This document shows, in pieces, positions 42,389 through 48,472 of a stretch of 48,472 nucleotides of DNA. Positions within the stretch are counted from its first letter, which is position 1. Each line of letters opens with the position of its first letter. The notes beneath the pieces were generated by a model. That model was not told the origin of the DNA and ran no database searches. It saw only the letters and a program-made list of their open reading frames with translations. Source of the DNA: Acidimicrobiia bacterium (GTDB lineage: Bacteria > Actinomycetota > Acidimicrobiia > Spongiisociales > UBA5794); NCBI GenBank assembly GCA_024762335.1, contig JANTHO010000014.1, forward strand, positions 1-48,472, in the 5' to 3' direction. The translations under genes and the position numbers were made by a program.

Positions 42389-43207
42389 ATGAAACGTCGA
42401 GCCACCATCGTCCTCATCATCGTTACCGCCTTCTTCACCGCACTCGCTGCCCCTGCATCTGCCAAAGGCGCGGCCGACGGCACGGCGAAGGTGAAGCTCG
42501 AGACGAAGAAGACCCCGGCTGTTGTCCAGGGCGGGCAAGCATGGGTCGCCCTCAACTGGCGAGGATCCGGCGCAGATGCATCGGACTTCCGGGTCACCGC
42601 AACGACGAAGGCTGCCGGAGTCGAGATTTCCTATCCGGAGACCACGGGGGGCGCATACAGCAGCCTCATGGACGACGATGTCCTGTCCGTCGACGATATC
42701 GATTTCACGGCACTCCACCTATCCGTTCCCTATGGGACGAAGAAGTTCACAATGGCTGTGACGGCGTCGTGGACTGACGGGAACGGAACCGTCGAGAAGC
42801 ACTTCAAAGTTCAAGTCCCCACGTTCGAATACTCGGGTGATGATGTCGCCCTCGTCACGGACGTCGCTGACACCAATTCGAAGACGCTGGAGGACGGGTC
42901 GTCCCAGATCTGGGTCGACGTTGCATGGAGCGGCCTCGCGCCATCCCTCAGCGATGTTCGGATGACTGTGGACAGCCCAGATGACATTGAGATCGGCTAT
43001 CCGGACCCATCTGGGAGTGGGCAGGCATGGTCGGGGCTTGCTCGCGACGATCGGCTCGATCAAGGGGAGACGGATGTCGCGCGATTCCGCCTCGACCCCG
43101 CGACCATGGATGCGGGGGTCTACGAGCTCGACGTCCTCCTCTCATACACCCTGGACGGCTCGACATACACAGCACCCGGAACGATCCAAGTCTCGATCAG
43201 CAAGTAG
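42389..43207 (+). CDS. Secreted protein with two tandem beta-rich domains
   Basis: This 272-residue protein has a signal peptide (residues 1-25, cleavage near ASA). Two related domains of about 105 residues follow. Both share the order W-V-x-L/V-x-W-x-G, a segment D-F-R-V-T or D-V-R-M-T, an EISYP/EIGYP strand, a Y/W-S-x-L-x-D-D motif, and a final strand set ending in FKVQVP or TIQVSIS. The pattern suggests an immunoglobulin-like or CBM-like fold duplicated in tandem. No family is recognised. It follows the small lipoprotein by 76 bases and may be co-expressed with it. Confidence 0.7.
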   Translation: MKRRATIVLIIVTAFFTALAAPASAKGAADGTAKVKLETKKTPAVVQGGQAWVALNWRGSGADASDFRVTATTKAAGVEISYPETTGGAYSSLMDDDVLSVDDIDFTALHLSVPYGTKKFTMAVTASWTDGNGTVEKHFKVQVPTFEYSGDDVALVTDVADTNSKTLEDGSSQIWVDVAWSGLAPSLSDVRMTVDSPDDIEIGYPDPSGSGQAWSGLARDDRLDQGETDVARFRLDPATMDAGVYELDVLLSYTLDGSTYTAPGTIQVSISK

Positions 43208-43259
43208 CCATCCGCCGTAGCAGATCACCCATCTCGACACGAGGCTGAACACGGTCCGC

Positions 43260-43667
43260 TCAGCGTCTCGCCGATCCGTCCTCATTGAGCAGATTCTTCG
43301 GTGCGAACTCGGCCCGGCTCGACGCCCGCACCGTGATCGTGCCGACTCCAAGAAGTGCAACCGACCGCCCGACCTCGACCGTAACGACCCTGGTTCTCCA
43401 CGTGCGATCAACCGGGCAAGAACAGCGAGTCAACACCGCTCCGTTCGCATGGGCAAGGCGCCGGGCCTCCGCCGTCGGGCTCCCGGTTGCGCCGAAGGGC
43501 AGGAATGTCACCGGTGCGGCGGCGAGTGCGGCTGCATCGGCCGCAGCCGCCGCTTGGAGGCGGGCGCTGAGGGCGATCCCGGCGTCGGCCACACCGAGCG
43601 TCAGGACGATCACGAGTCCGGCTACTGCGAGGAGCAGGACGGCGACCGATCCGGCCTCTCTCTTCAC
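43260..43667 (-). CDS. TadG-like pilus/secretion protein (Rv3654c type)
   Basis: This 135-residue protein has an N-terminal membrane helix (SVAVLLLAVAGLVIVLTLGVADAG) followed by the alanine-rich helix RLQAAAAADAAALAAAP. That combination is characteristic of the TadE-like proteins at the end of actinobacterial tad clusters. A CSC motif lies near residue 82. The GTG start overlaps the tadE stop as GTGA. It is the last gene of the block, and its exact role in pilus assembly is unknown. Confidence 0.8.
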   Translation of the reverse strand: MKREAGSVAVLLLAVAGLVIVLTLGVADAGIALSARLQAAAAADAAALAAAPVTFLPFGATGSPTAEARRLAHANGAVLTRCSCPVDRTWRTRVVTVEVGRSVALLGVGTITVRASSRAEFAPKNLLNEDGSARR

Positions 43668-44023
43668 CGTTCGACCCGCATCACTGCTCGGGCCGTGACG
43701 TCGACCGACACGCCGCCGAAGAGCAGTGCCGCCACCCGGTACGGCAACACGACCCGGACTTCGGCGAGGCGCCCGACGACGTCCGGACGCCTCACCGAGA
43801 CCCTCGCCGCCGATCCGATGTCGCCGAGCGCCGCCCGGGCGACGCGTACGGCATCGGCCGGGTCGGGGGATGCCGCGGCTTCTCTCGCTCCCTCCCGTGC
43901 AGCGTTGACGACTTCCATCTGTGTTCGTGCAACAAGAGCCACTTCGACGAGCCCCAGGATGAGCGCGAGGACGAGCGGCACCACGAGAGCGAACTCGACC
44001 ACGGCACTCCCCCGCTGGCTCAT
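43664..44023 (-). CDS. tadE: TadE-family pseudopilin-like protein
   Basis: This 119-residue protein begins MSQRGSAVVEFALVVPLVL, the TadE signature with the prepilin-type glutamate five residues after the expected cleavage glycine. It continues with a membrane helix and a beta-rich extracytoplasmic part. NAAREGAREAAA is typical of the family. It overlaps the pilin gene and the following tadG-like gene by four bases each. Confidence 0.87.
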   Translation of the reverse strand: MSQRGSAVVEFALVVPLVLALILGLVEVALVARTQMEVVNAAREGAREAAASPDPADAVRVARAALGDIGSAARVSVRRPDVVGRLAEVRVVLPYRVAALLFGGVSVDVTARAVMRVER

Positions 44024-44205
44024 CCGAGCGGCGCGCCTTTGGCCACCGAGGTGACCTTCTTGAGCACGGTCGAGAAGAACGCCGGGAGGAGATCGGAGGA
44101 TGTGGCCCAGATGATCAATGCGAGCGCGATCGCTGCGGCGGCAACGATCACCAACGCGTATTCGGCGGTCGCCTGACCCCGTTCGTCGAGATTGAGGAGT
44201 CTCAT
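44020..44205 (-). CDS. Flp-type pilin (DUF4244 family)
   Basis: This 61-residue prepilin has a short basic leader ending in DERG, then QATAEYALVIVAAAAIALAL. Glutamate at position +4 or +5 of the mature protein fits prepilin peptidase processing. A short amphipathic tail follows. The gene has a good AAAGGA ribosome site and starts after a 54-base gap following tadC, so it may be expressed more strongly than the assembly genes. It is the likely structural subunit of the pilus. Confidence 0.87.
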   Translation of the reverse strand: MRLLNLDERGQATAEYALVIVAAAAIALALIIWATSSDLLPAFFSTVLKKVTSVAKGAPLG

Positions 44206-44259
44206 GGATTTCCTTTCGATCGCCGGCGTCCGGCCGGGGCGGTGGGAAGCGGGATCACG

Positions 44260-44841
44260 TCAGAGCCCGAGCCTCTCGAGGCTTCCGAGGACGGCCGGGC
44301 CGATCGTCAAAATGAGGAACCCGGGCAGGATGAGCAGAGCGAGGGGGAAGAGCAGCTTCACCGGGAGCCGCCGTGCCACCGTCAGGTGCCGTGCTCGCTC
44401 CTCGCTCCTGAGCGTCGACGCGAAGCCTGAGATCGCCGGGATCAGCGGTGCTCCGGTCGACAGAGCCCGCCGGGCGACCACCATGAGCGCCGGGTCATCC
44501 GCGTCTGCCGGTCCGTTTCCGCCGCGGAACCGGATCGCCCGCAGGACTCGCGATGCGGCGTCTCCCCCGACGGAGCCGGCCGCCGCAGTGGCGGCCTGGG
44601 TGAATGTGAGTCCTGCGCTGAGGCCGAGAACGGTGAGGTCGGCCAGCAGGGCTTCACTGCTGTCGTCCGGCTCTCTTCGTCCCCATCGACCCGCGAGGAC
44701 GTACATGCCGGCAACGACCACTGATGCGGCTCCGAGAACCGGGCTCACCGTCCATGACGCGACGACCGCAGCGCCGACGATCAGCCGGCGTCTGCCGCTC
44801 AAGATTGCGGCCGACAGTGCGGTGGCGATCAGAATGTTCAT
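44260..44841 (-). CDS. tadC: Tad/type II secretion F-domain membrane protein
   Basis: This 193-residue inner-membrane platform protein has several helices and a GspF-like core (LTVLGLSAGLTFTQAATAA, RSEERARHLTVARRLPVKLLFPLALLILP). The ATG at 44841 overlaps the tadB stop by four bases. The much longer upstream open frame lies within tadB in another frame and is discarded. It should work with TadB to drive pilin extraction. Confidence 0.86.
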   Translation of the reverse strand: MNILIATALSAAILSGRRRLIVGAAVVASWTVSPVLGAASVVVAGMYVLAGRWGRREPDDSSEALLADLTVLGLSAGLTFTQAATAAAGSVGGDAASRVLRAIRFRGGNGPADADDPALMVVARRALSTGAPLIPAISGFASTLRSEERARHLTVARRLPVKLLFPLALLILPGFLILTIGPAVLGSLERLGL

Positions 44842-45515
44842 CGCTCCGCCCGACGAACGATGACGGCGACGAGGAGCAGACCGGCCGCTTCGAGACCGAC
44901 ACCGGCGGTGAGGACGAACCACCCGAGATTCCCGTGAGCGAGGAGACCGCCCGCCCGACCGGTGGCGAACAGGATCGCCGTGAACACGAGCGGAGCGACA
45001 CCGACGATCAGCGCGGAGACCCTGGCCTGAGCGGTGGCGGCTCGTCGTTCCCTCGCCATGTCGGCCACGCCGGCGGCCCGATCGGCGAGACCGTCGAACG
45101 CGTCTGCCACCCTCGCCCCCGACCAGTCGCTCAGACGAAATGCCGCGGCTGCCAGCGCACCGTTCTCGGGGAACCGTTCCTCGACATCGCTCGCCACCTC
45201 GGCCATCGGGAGTCCCGCAGCGGCAAGTCTCACAGTTCGGTCGAGCGGCATTTCGGGAACCCTGTCGGCGGCGGCGCCGATCGCCCCGCGCAGTGAGTCG
45301 CCCGAGCGGAGCTCTGCCGCCAGCGCCCGGAAGAACGTCGCCTCGTCGTCCGGAGTGGTGCGGATCTGTCGACGGCGGACCCCGACGACCACCGCCCAGA
45401 CGGCCGCTCCCACCAGGACGATCCGGGGTTCGACGGCGGCGACTGCACCGACGACGATGAGCGCCGGGTGGACGCCGAGCAGTATGCCGGCAGCGAGGAT
45501 GACTGCGGTCAGCAT
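44838..45515 (-). CDS. tadB: Tad/type II secretion F-domain membrane protein
   Basis: This 225-residue membrane protein has N-terminal helices (LTAVILAAGILLGVHPALIVVG) and a cytoplasmic GspF-type region (FFRALAAELRSGDSLRGAI). C-terminal helices follow. Start MLTAVILAAG at 45515 overlaps the tadA stop by seven bases. It is paired with TadC as the membrane platform of the Flp pilus machine. Confidence 0.86.
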   Translation of the reverse strand: MLTAVILAAGILLGVHPALIVVGAVAAVEPRIVLVGAAVWAVVVGVRRRQIRTTPDDEATFFRALAAELRSGDSLRGAIGAAADRVPEMPLDRTVRLAAAGLPMAEVASDVEERFPENGALAAAAFRLSDWSGARVADAFDGLADRAAGVADMARERRAATAQARVSALIVGVAPLVFTAILFATGRAGGLLAHGNLGWFVLTAGVGLEAAGLLLVAVIVRRAER

Positions 45516-46570
45516 GGGTACACCTCGATAACACCGGACGGTTCGACCTCCGAGATCGACGAGACGAGTCGTGTTCCCCGGTGACGGGCCACGAACACGA
45601 TGCGATCGACCGACGATCTGATCTGCCGTCGCAGCGTGTCGGTGGAGACACCGGCATCGGCCGTCGCCGCCAGACTCTCGAGCCGCCACAGCGCCTCCTC
45701 CGGTCCGTTGGCGTGGATCGTCGACATCGACCCGTCGTGACCCGTGCTCATCGCCTGGATCATGTCGAGCGCTTCGGGTCCGCGAACTTCACCGACGACG
45801 ATCCGGTCCGGACGCAGCCGCAGGGCATGGCGGAGCAGCGTCCGAAGGGAGATCCCGCCGGCGCCCTCGGCATTCGGCGGCCGCGCTTCGAGACGAACGA
45901 CGTGTCCCACCAGCTTCAGTTCGGCCGCGTCCTCAACGGTGACCGTCCGTTCGTCGGATCCGATCTCCTTCGAGAGGACGTTGAGGAGCGTGGTCTTCCC
46001 AGAGCCGGTGCCGCCTGCGATCAGCAGATTCATCCGGTTCGTCACCGAGGAACGAAGCATCTCCGCCCCCTCCGGGTTGATCCCGCCCACTTCGACGAGC
46101 CGGTCGAGGTCGGTCACGGCTTCGGAGAAGCGACGGACCGCGACGATCGGTCCGTCGACCGAGGCCGGCGGGATGACCGCGTGCAGACGCGACCCGTCGG
46201 GAAGACGGGCATCAACGGCAGGACTCGCCCGGTCGATTCTGAGCCCCAGCGGGGCGATGACCCGCTCGACGGCAGCGATGACGGCACGGTCATCGGCGTA
46301 TGCGATTCCGGTTCGTTCCAGTTCGCCGTGGCGTTCGACCCACACGTCGGCTGGTCCGTTGATGAGCACGTCCGTGACATCCGGATCCCGGAGCAGTCGT
46401 TCGACCGGGCCGAGGCCGGCAAGAGCATCGACGGCGTTCACGATCACGTCGGCACCCGCGAGCGGCGCAACCTCCGGCGCCAGCGCAGCGGCGGCCGCCG
46501 TGAGCGGACCGCGTTCGAGTGGGACGTCGGACTCGAGAAGATGGCGAACCAGTCGGTCGGTCACACCCAC
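45509..46570 (-). CDS. tadA: Tad/Flp pilus assembly ATPase (CpaF family)
   Basis: This secretion ATPase of about 353 residues has Walker A IAGGTGSGKTTLLNVLS, an Asp-box region VTVEDAAELKL and Walker B VVGEVRGPEALDMIQAMSTGHDGSMSTIHA. The N-terminal domain includes VTDVLINGPADVWVERHG. The upstream part of the open frame is basic nonsense within the neighbour. A GTG at 46570, five bases after GGGAG, is chosen; another GTG at 46564 makes a GTGA overlap with the upstream stop. The enzyme powers pilus assembly from the cytoplasmic side. Confidence 0.9.
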   Translation of the reverse strand: MGVTDRLVRHLLESDVPLERGPLTAAAAALAPEVAPLAGADVIVNAVDALAGLGPVERLLRDPDVTDVLINGPADVWVERHGELERTGIAYADDRAVIAAVERVIAPLGLRIDRASPAVDARLPDGSRLHAVIPPASVDGPIVAVRRFSEAVTDLDRLVEVGGINPEGAEMLRSSVTNRMNLLIAGGTGSGKTTLLNVLSKEIGSDERTVTVEDAAELKLVGHVVRLEARPPNAEGAGGISLRTLLRHALRLRPDRIVVGEVRGPEALDMIQAMSTGHDGSMSTIHANGPEEALWRLESLAATADAGVSTDTLRRQIRSSVDRIVFVARHRGTRLVSSISEVEPSGVIEVYPC

Positions 46571-47118
46571 GGCTGCTCCCACACGCGTCCCCAGGAACGG
46601 ATCCACCGATCTCGCCGGCCCGGCATCTTGCCGGCCAGCAGCGCCCCGATCGTCGCAGCGCCCGGCCGTGGAAGCACGACGGCTCCCACCGGCACTTCGA
46701 CACGCCATGCCGACCGCTGGTATACGGCGGGACCCGGAGGGCGACGAACGGTCGCTCCAGGGACCAGCGGAAGGATCGGGATCGCTCCATCGCCCCCGGG
46801 ATGGCGTGACGGCAGACGCATGACCACCGCCGGCCATCCCGCGACGAGCGCGTGGAGGATCTCCTCTGCTTCATCGGGAGCGACGCCGCCGTTGGGGAGA
46901 ACCGCCACACCGCGCCGGGACGGCGACAGATCTCCTCTGGTGGGCCCGTCGGCCACGAGACCTGCGAGGGTCGCATCCCCGCGATAGCGGGGGCCGGCGG
47001 GATCGAGGTCGATCACGAGCGCCGTTCCGGCCGCCGCCGCCAGCGCAAGGGGCGCGACGGTGCCGAGAACCTCGTCCTCCGGCGACCAGATGGCAACCGC
47101 CGGCATCTCCAACTCCAT
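46561..47118 (-). CDS. CpaE/Ssd-like protein without a Walker A motif
   Basis: This 185-residue protein occupies the place of the MinD-like CpaE/Ssd ATPase found before tadA in actinobacteria. The stretch LALAAAAGTALVIDLDPAGPRYRG resembles the beta-strand and Asp region after the deviant Walker A of such proteins. No GxxGGxGKT-type loop is present, and the protein is about half the usual length. It may be a reduced, non-hydrolysing relative that still localises the pilus machine. The relationship is inferred mainly from position. Confidence 0.6.
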   Translation of the reverse strand: MELEMPAVAIWSPEDEVLGTVAPLALAAAAGTALVIDLDPAGPRYRGDATLAGLVADGPTRGDLSPSRRGVAVLPNGGVAPDEAEEILHALVAGWPAVVMRLPSRHPGGDGAIPILPLVPGATVRRPPGPAVYQRSAWRVEVPVGAVVLPRPGAATIGALLAGKMPGRRDRWIRSWGRVWEQPWV

Positions 47119-47215
47119 GAGGGACTGTCGGCACCGTATGTCATGACGGAGGTCGTTTCAAGACCTTCGATTCGTGTCATGTCTGCGACGGTTGCTGCCG
47201 ATACAATCGGCACCG

Positions 47216-48001
47216 ATGCAACAGGCAGCCTTCTTTGATCTGGACAAGACCGTCATCGCGAAGTCATCGACGCTCGCGTTCGGCAAGCCCCTCTACAAGG
47301 CCGGTTTCGTCGGCCGCAAAGCACTCGCCAGGATGGGCCTCGCACAGGTCTTCTACCGATTGTTCGGCGCCGACGAGGATCAGCTCGAACGCGCCCGTGA
47401 CGAGCTCCTGCAGCTGATCGCCGGATGGCAGCGCGACGAGGTCGAGCAGCTCGTCCGTCAGACACTCGGCGACGTGGCCGAACCGCTCGTGTACGCCGAA
47501 GCGTTGTTCCTCATCGACGAGCATCTGCGCAGCGGCAGACGGGTCATCATCATCTCGGCAAGCCCTGAAGAAATCGTCAAGCCGATCGCCGAGCACATCG
47601 GCGTGCGTGAGGTCATCGCGACGAAGGTCAAGACCGATTCCCAGGGTCGATACCTGCCGGAGATCGACGTCTACGCCATGGGACCCGGCAAGGCCGAGGC
47701 GATGCAGGAGCTCGCCGATCGGGACGGCATCGATCTCGCCGGCTCGTACGCCTACTCGGATTCGATCACCGATCTTCCGATGCTCGAGGCCGTCGGGAAT
47801 CCCGTCGCGGTCAATCCGGAGAAGGAGCTGCGGACCATCGCTGAAGAACACGAGTGGCCGATTCTCGAATTCCAGCGTCCCGTGAGTGTCAATCCGGCTA
47901 TTCCGAGACCGTCACCGTTCACGGGGGCCGCGGTCGCGCTCTCCGCTGCAGCGCTCGCCGTTGCAGTCGCACTTCTCAAGCATCGATCCCGCCACGAGTA
48001 G
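47216..48001 (+). CDS. HAD-IB family phosphatase with C-terminal membrane helix
   Basis: This 261-residue protein has HAD motif I FFDLDKT (residues ~6-12), motif II IISASPEE, a lysine in GPGKAEAM and motif III AYSDSITDLPML. It is of the SerB/PSP-like subfamily. A hydrophobic C-terminal segment (AAVALSAAALAVAVALL) probably anchors it in the membrane. The in-frame GTG at 47174 adds an unlikely leader, so ATG 47216 is used. In mycobacteria a similar gene (Rv3661, from memory) lies divergent to the same tad cluster. The substrate is unknown. Confidence 0.87.
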   Translation: MQQAAFFDLDKTVIAKSSTLAFGKPLYKAGFVGRKALARMGLAQVFYRLFGADEDQLERARDELLQLIAGWQRDEVEQLVRQTLGDVAEPLVYAEALFLIDEHLRSGRRVIIISASPEEIVKPIAEHIGVREVIATKVKTDSQGRYLPEIDVYAMGPGKAEAMQELADRDGIDLAGSYAYSDSITDLPMLEAVGNPVAVNPEKELRTIAEEHEWPILEFQRPVSVNPAIPRPSPFTGAAVALSAAALAVAVALLKHRSRHE

Positions 48002-48011
48002 CGGCCCTGGT

Positions 48012-48472
48012 TCACCCGTCGATGTCCGGCGGCGTGACGCCGGGAATCTCCGTCTCGGCGAGGGCTTCCCTATCGACGTCGAACTCTCCCGTCTCATCCG
48101 CCGAAGACTCAGCTTTCCCCTTCTTCGATTCGATCCCCTCGGTTCGGGCAGCCTCGATCTTGGCGGTCGTCAGCCTCGGCGCGGCGTAGACGAAGAGCAG
48201 CACGTATGCAGCCGCCGTGATGAACCACGGCATGCGGAGGGCCAGTTCGCGCGATGCACCGGTGAGTTCCACCCCGGAAACGAGGAGGCCGCCGGCGGCG
48301 AGGCCGATCGGCATCATGCCCCACGCGAAGAACCGGTACACCGAGTTCACACGGCCGAGCAAATGGTCGGGGATGATCGTCTGGCGCAGCGAAACGGTGA
48401 TGACGTTCCAGAGCACACCGGCGAACGATGAGATCGCGAACGCAACGAATGCGATGATCCAGTTGCTCGTGA
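48012..48472 (-). CDS. MFS transporter, C-terminal part (runs off the window)
   Basis: The frame is open to the window end at 48472. It shows the last few helices of a 12-helix MFS permease, with SLRQTIIPDHLLGRVNSVYR, a typical loop of the macrolide/enterobactin-efflux-like group (MFS_3). GMMPIGLAAGGLL and PWFITAAAYVLLFVYAA follow. The C-terminal tail of about 50 residues is long and acidic. The substrate cannot be told. The 5' end lies beyond the window. Confidence 0.85.
   Translation of the reverse strand, partial: TSNWIIAFVAFAISSFAGVLWNVITVSLRQTIIPDHLLGRVNSVYRFFAWGMMPIGLAAGGLLVSGVELTGASRELALRMPWFITAAAYVLLFVYAAPRLTTAKIEAARTEGIESKKGKAESSADETGEFDVDREALAETEIPGVTPPDIDG

Noticed and set aside
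45581-46987. Long plus-strand frame opposite tadA and the cpaE-like gene
   Set aside because: No motif is present, and the opposite strand carries clear secretion ATPase motifs.
1-48472. CRISPR array or rRNA genes
   Set aside because: No regularly spaced short direct repeats and no rRNA-like sequence were seen. The only RNA gene found is tRNA-Thr.

Overview
The window is high-GC DNA from an actinobacterium. Several gene blocks keep an order known from Mycobacterium tuberculosis: a DUF2342 zincin, tilS and hpt, then ftsH and fol genes; tandem trkA genes (like ceoB/ceoC); a SigH/SigR-type sigma factor with an RsrA-type anti-sigma factor; and the cpaE-like/tadA/tadB/tadC/pilin/tadE/tadG block with a divergent HAD phosphatase. 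The window also carries a cydABDC operon, a K+-type membrane pyrophosphatase and frequent GTG/TTG starts with 4-base ATGA or GTGA overlaps. A deep-branching actinobacterial lineage such as Acidimicrobiia is a reasonable inference, but the sequence alone does not prove it.

Layout. At 1-420 there is the tail of one gene and a 226 bp repeat element. From 11161 down to 421 (minus strand) runs a long housekeeping run: DUF2342 zincin, tilS, hpt, ftsH, folP, a phosphatase-like protein without its catalytic cysteine, folK, a Rossmann/DUF2520 protein, panC, coaX and lysS. It covers tRNA modification, purine salvage, membrane proteolysis, folate, pantothenate/CoA and Lys-tRNA synthesis. From 18319 down to 11210 (minus) lies a redox block: sigma factor, zinc anti-sigma factor, a small zinc-finger protein, then cydA-cydB-cydD-cydC. 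A consensus-perfect SigR-type promoter precedes the sigma gene and abuts a tRNA-Thr(CGU) gene. A second copy of the repeat follows the tRNA. A secreted SGNH hydrolase (minus) and a pair of overlapping MutS-like ATPases (plus) come next.

From 28404 down to 23346 are topA, tmk, holB and a PlsC acyltransferase. At 28500-30769 a GT4 glycosyltransferase is coupled to a tandem histidine phosphatase that appears to start at CTG. From 36862 down to 31150 is a potassium block: two TrkA proteins, an unlisted 48-residue membrane peptide, TrkH, an OB-like membrane protein and a K+-type pyrophosphatase. An LCP lipoprotein (plus) follows. From 41805 down to 38229 is a three-gene, fully overlapping operon: an Hpt-REC-REC phosphorelay protein, a membrane-anchored HEAT-repeat protein and a processive GT2 glycosyltransferase. 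A lipoprotein and a secreted protein with a duplicated beta-rich domain diverge from it.

The window closes with the tad/flp pilus block (47118 to 43260, minus), a divergent HAD phosphatase and the 3' part of an MFS transporter. The observations most worth following are the phosphorelay/HEAT/GT2 operon, the paired MutS-like ATPases with Asn-Glu in place of Asp-Glu in Walker B, the small Trk-associated peptide, the dead phosphatase in the folate cluster, and the CTG-initiated double phosphatase.
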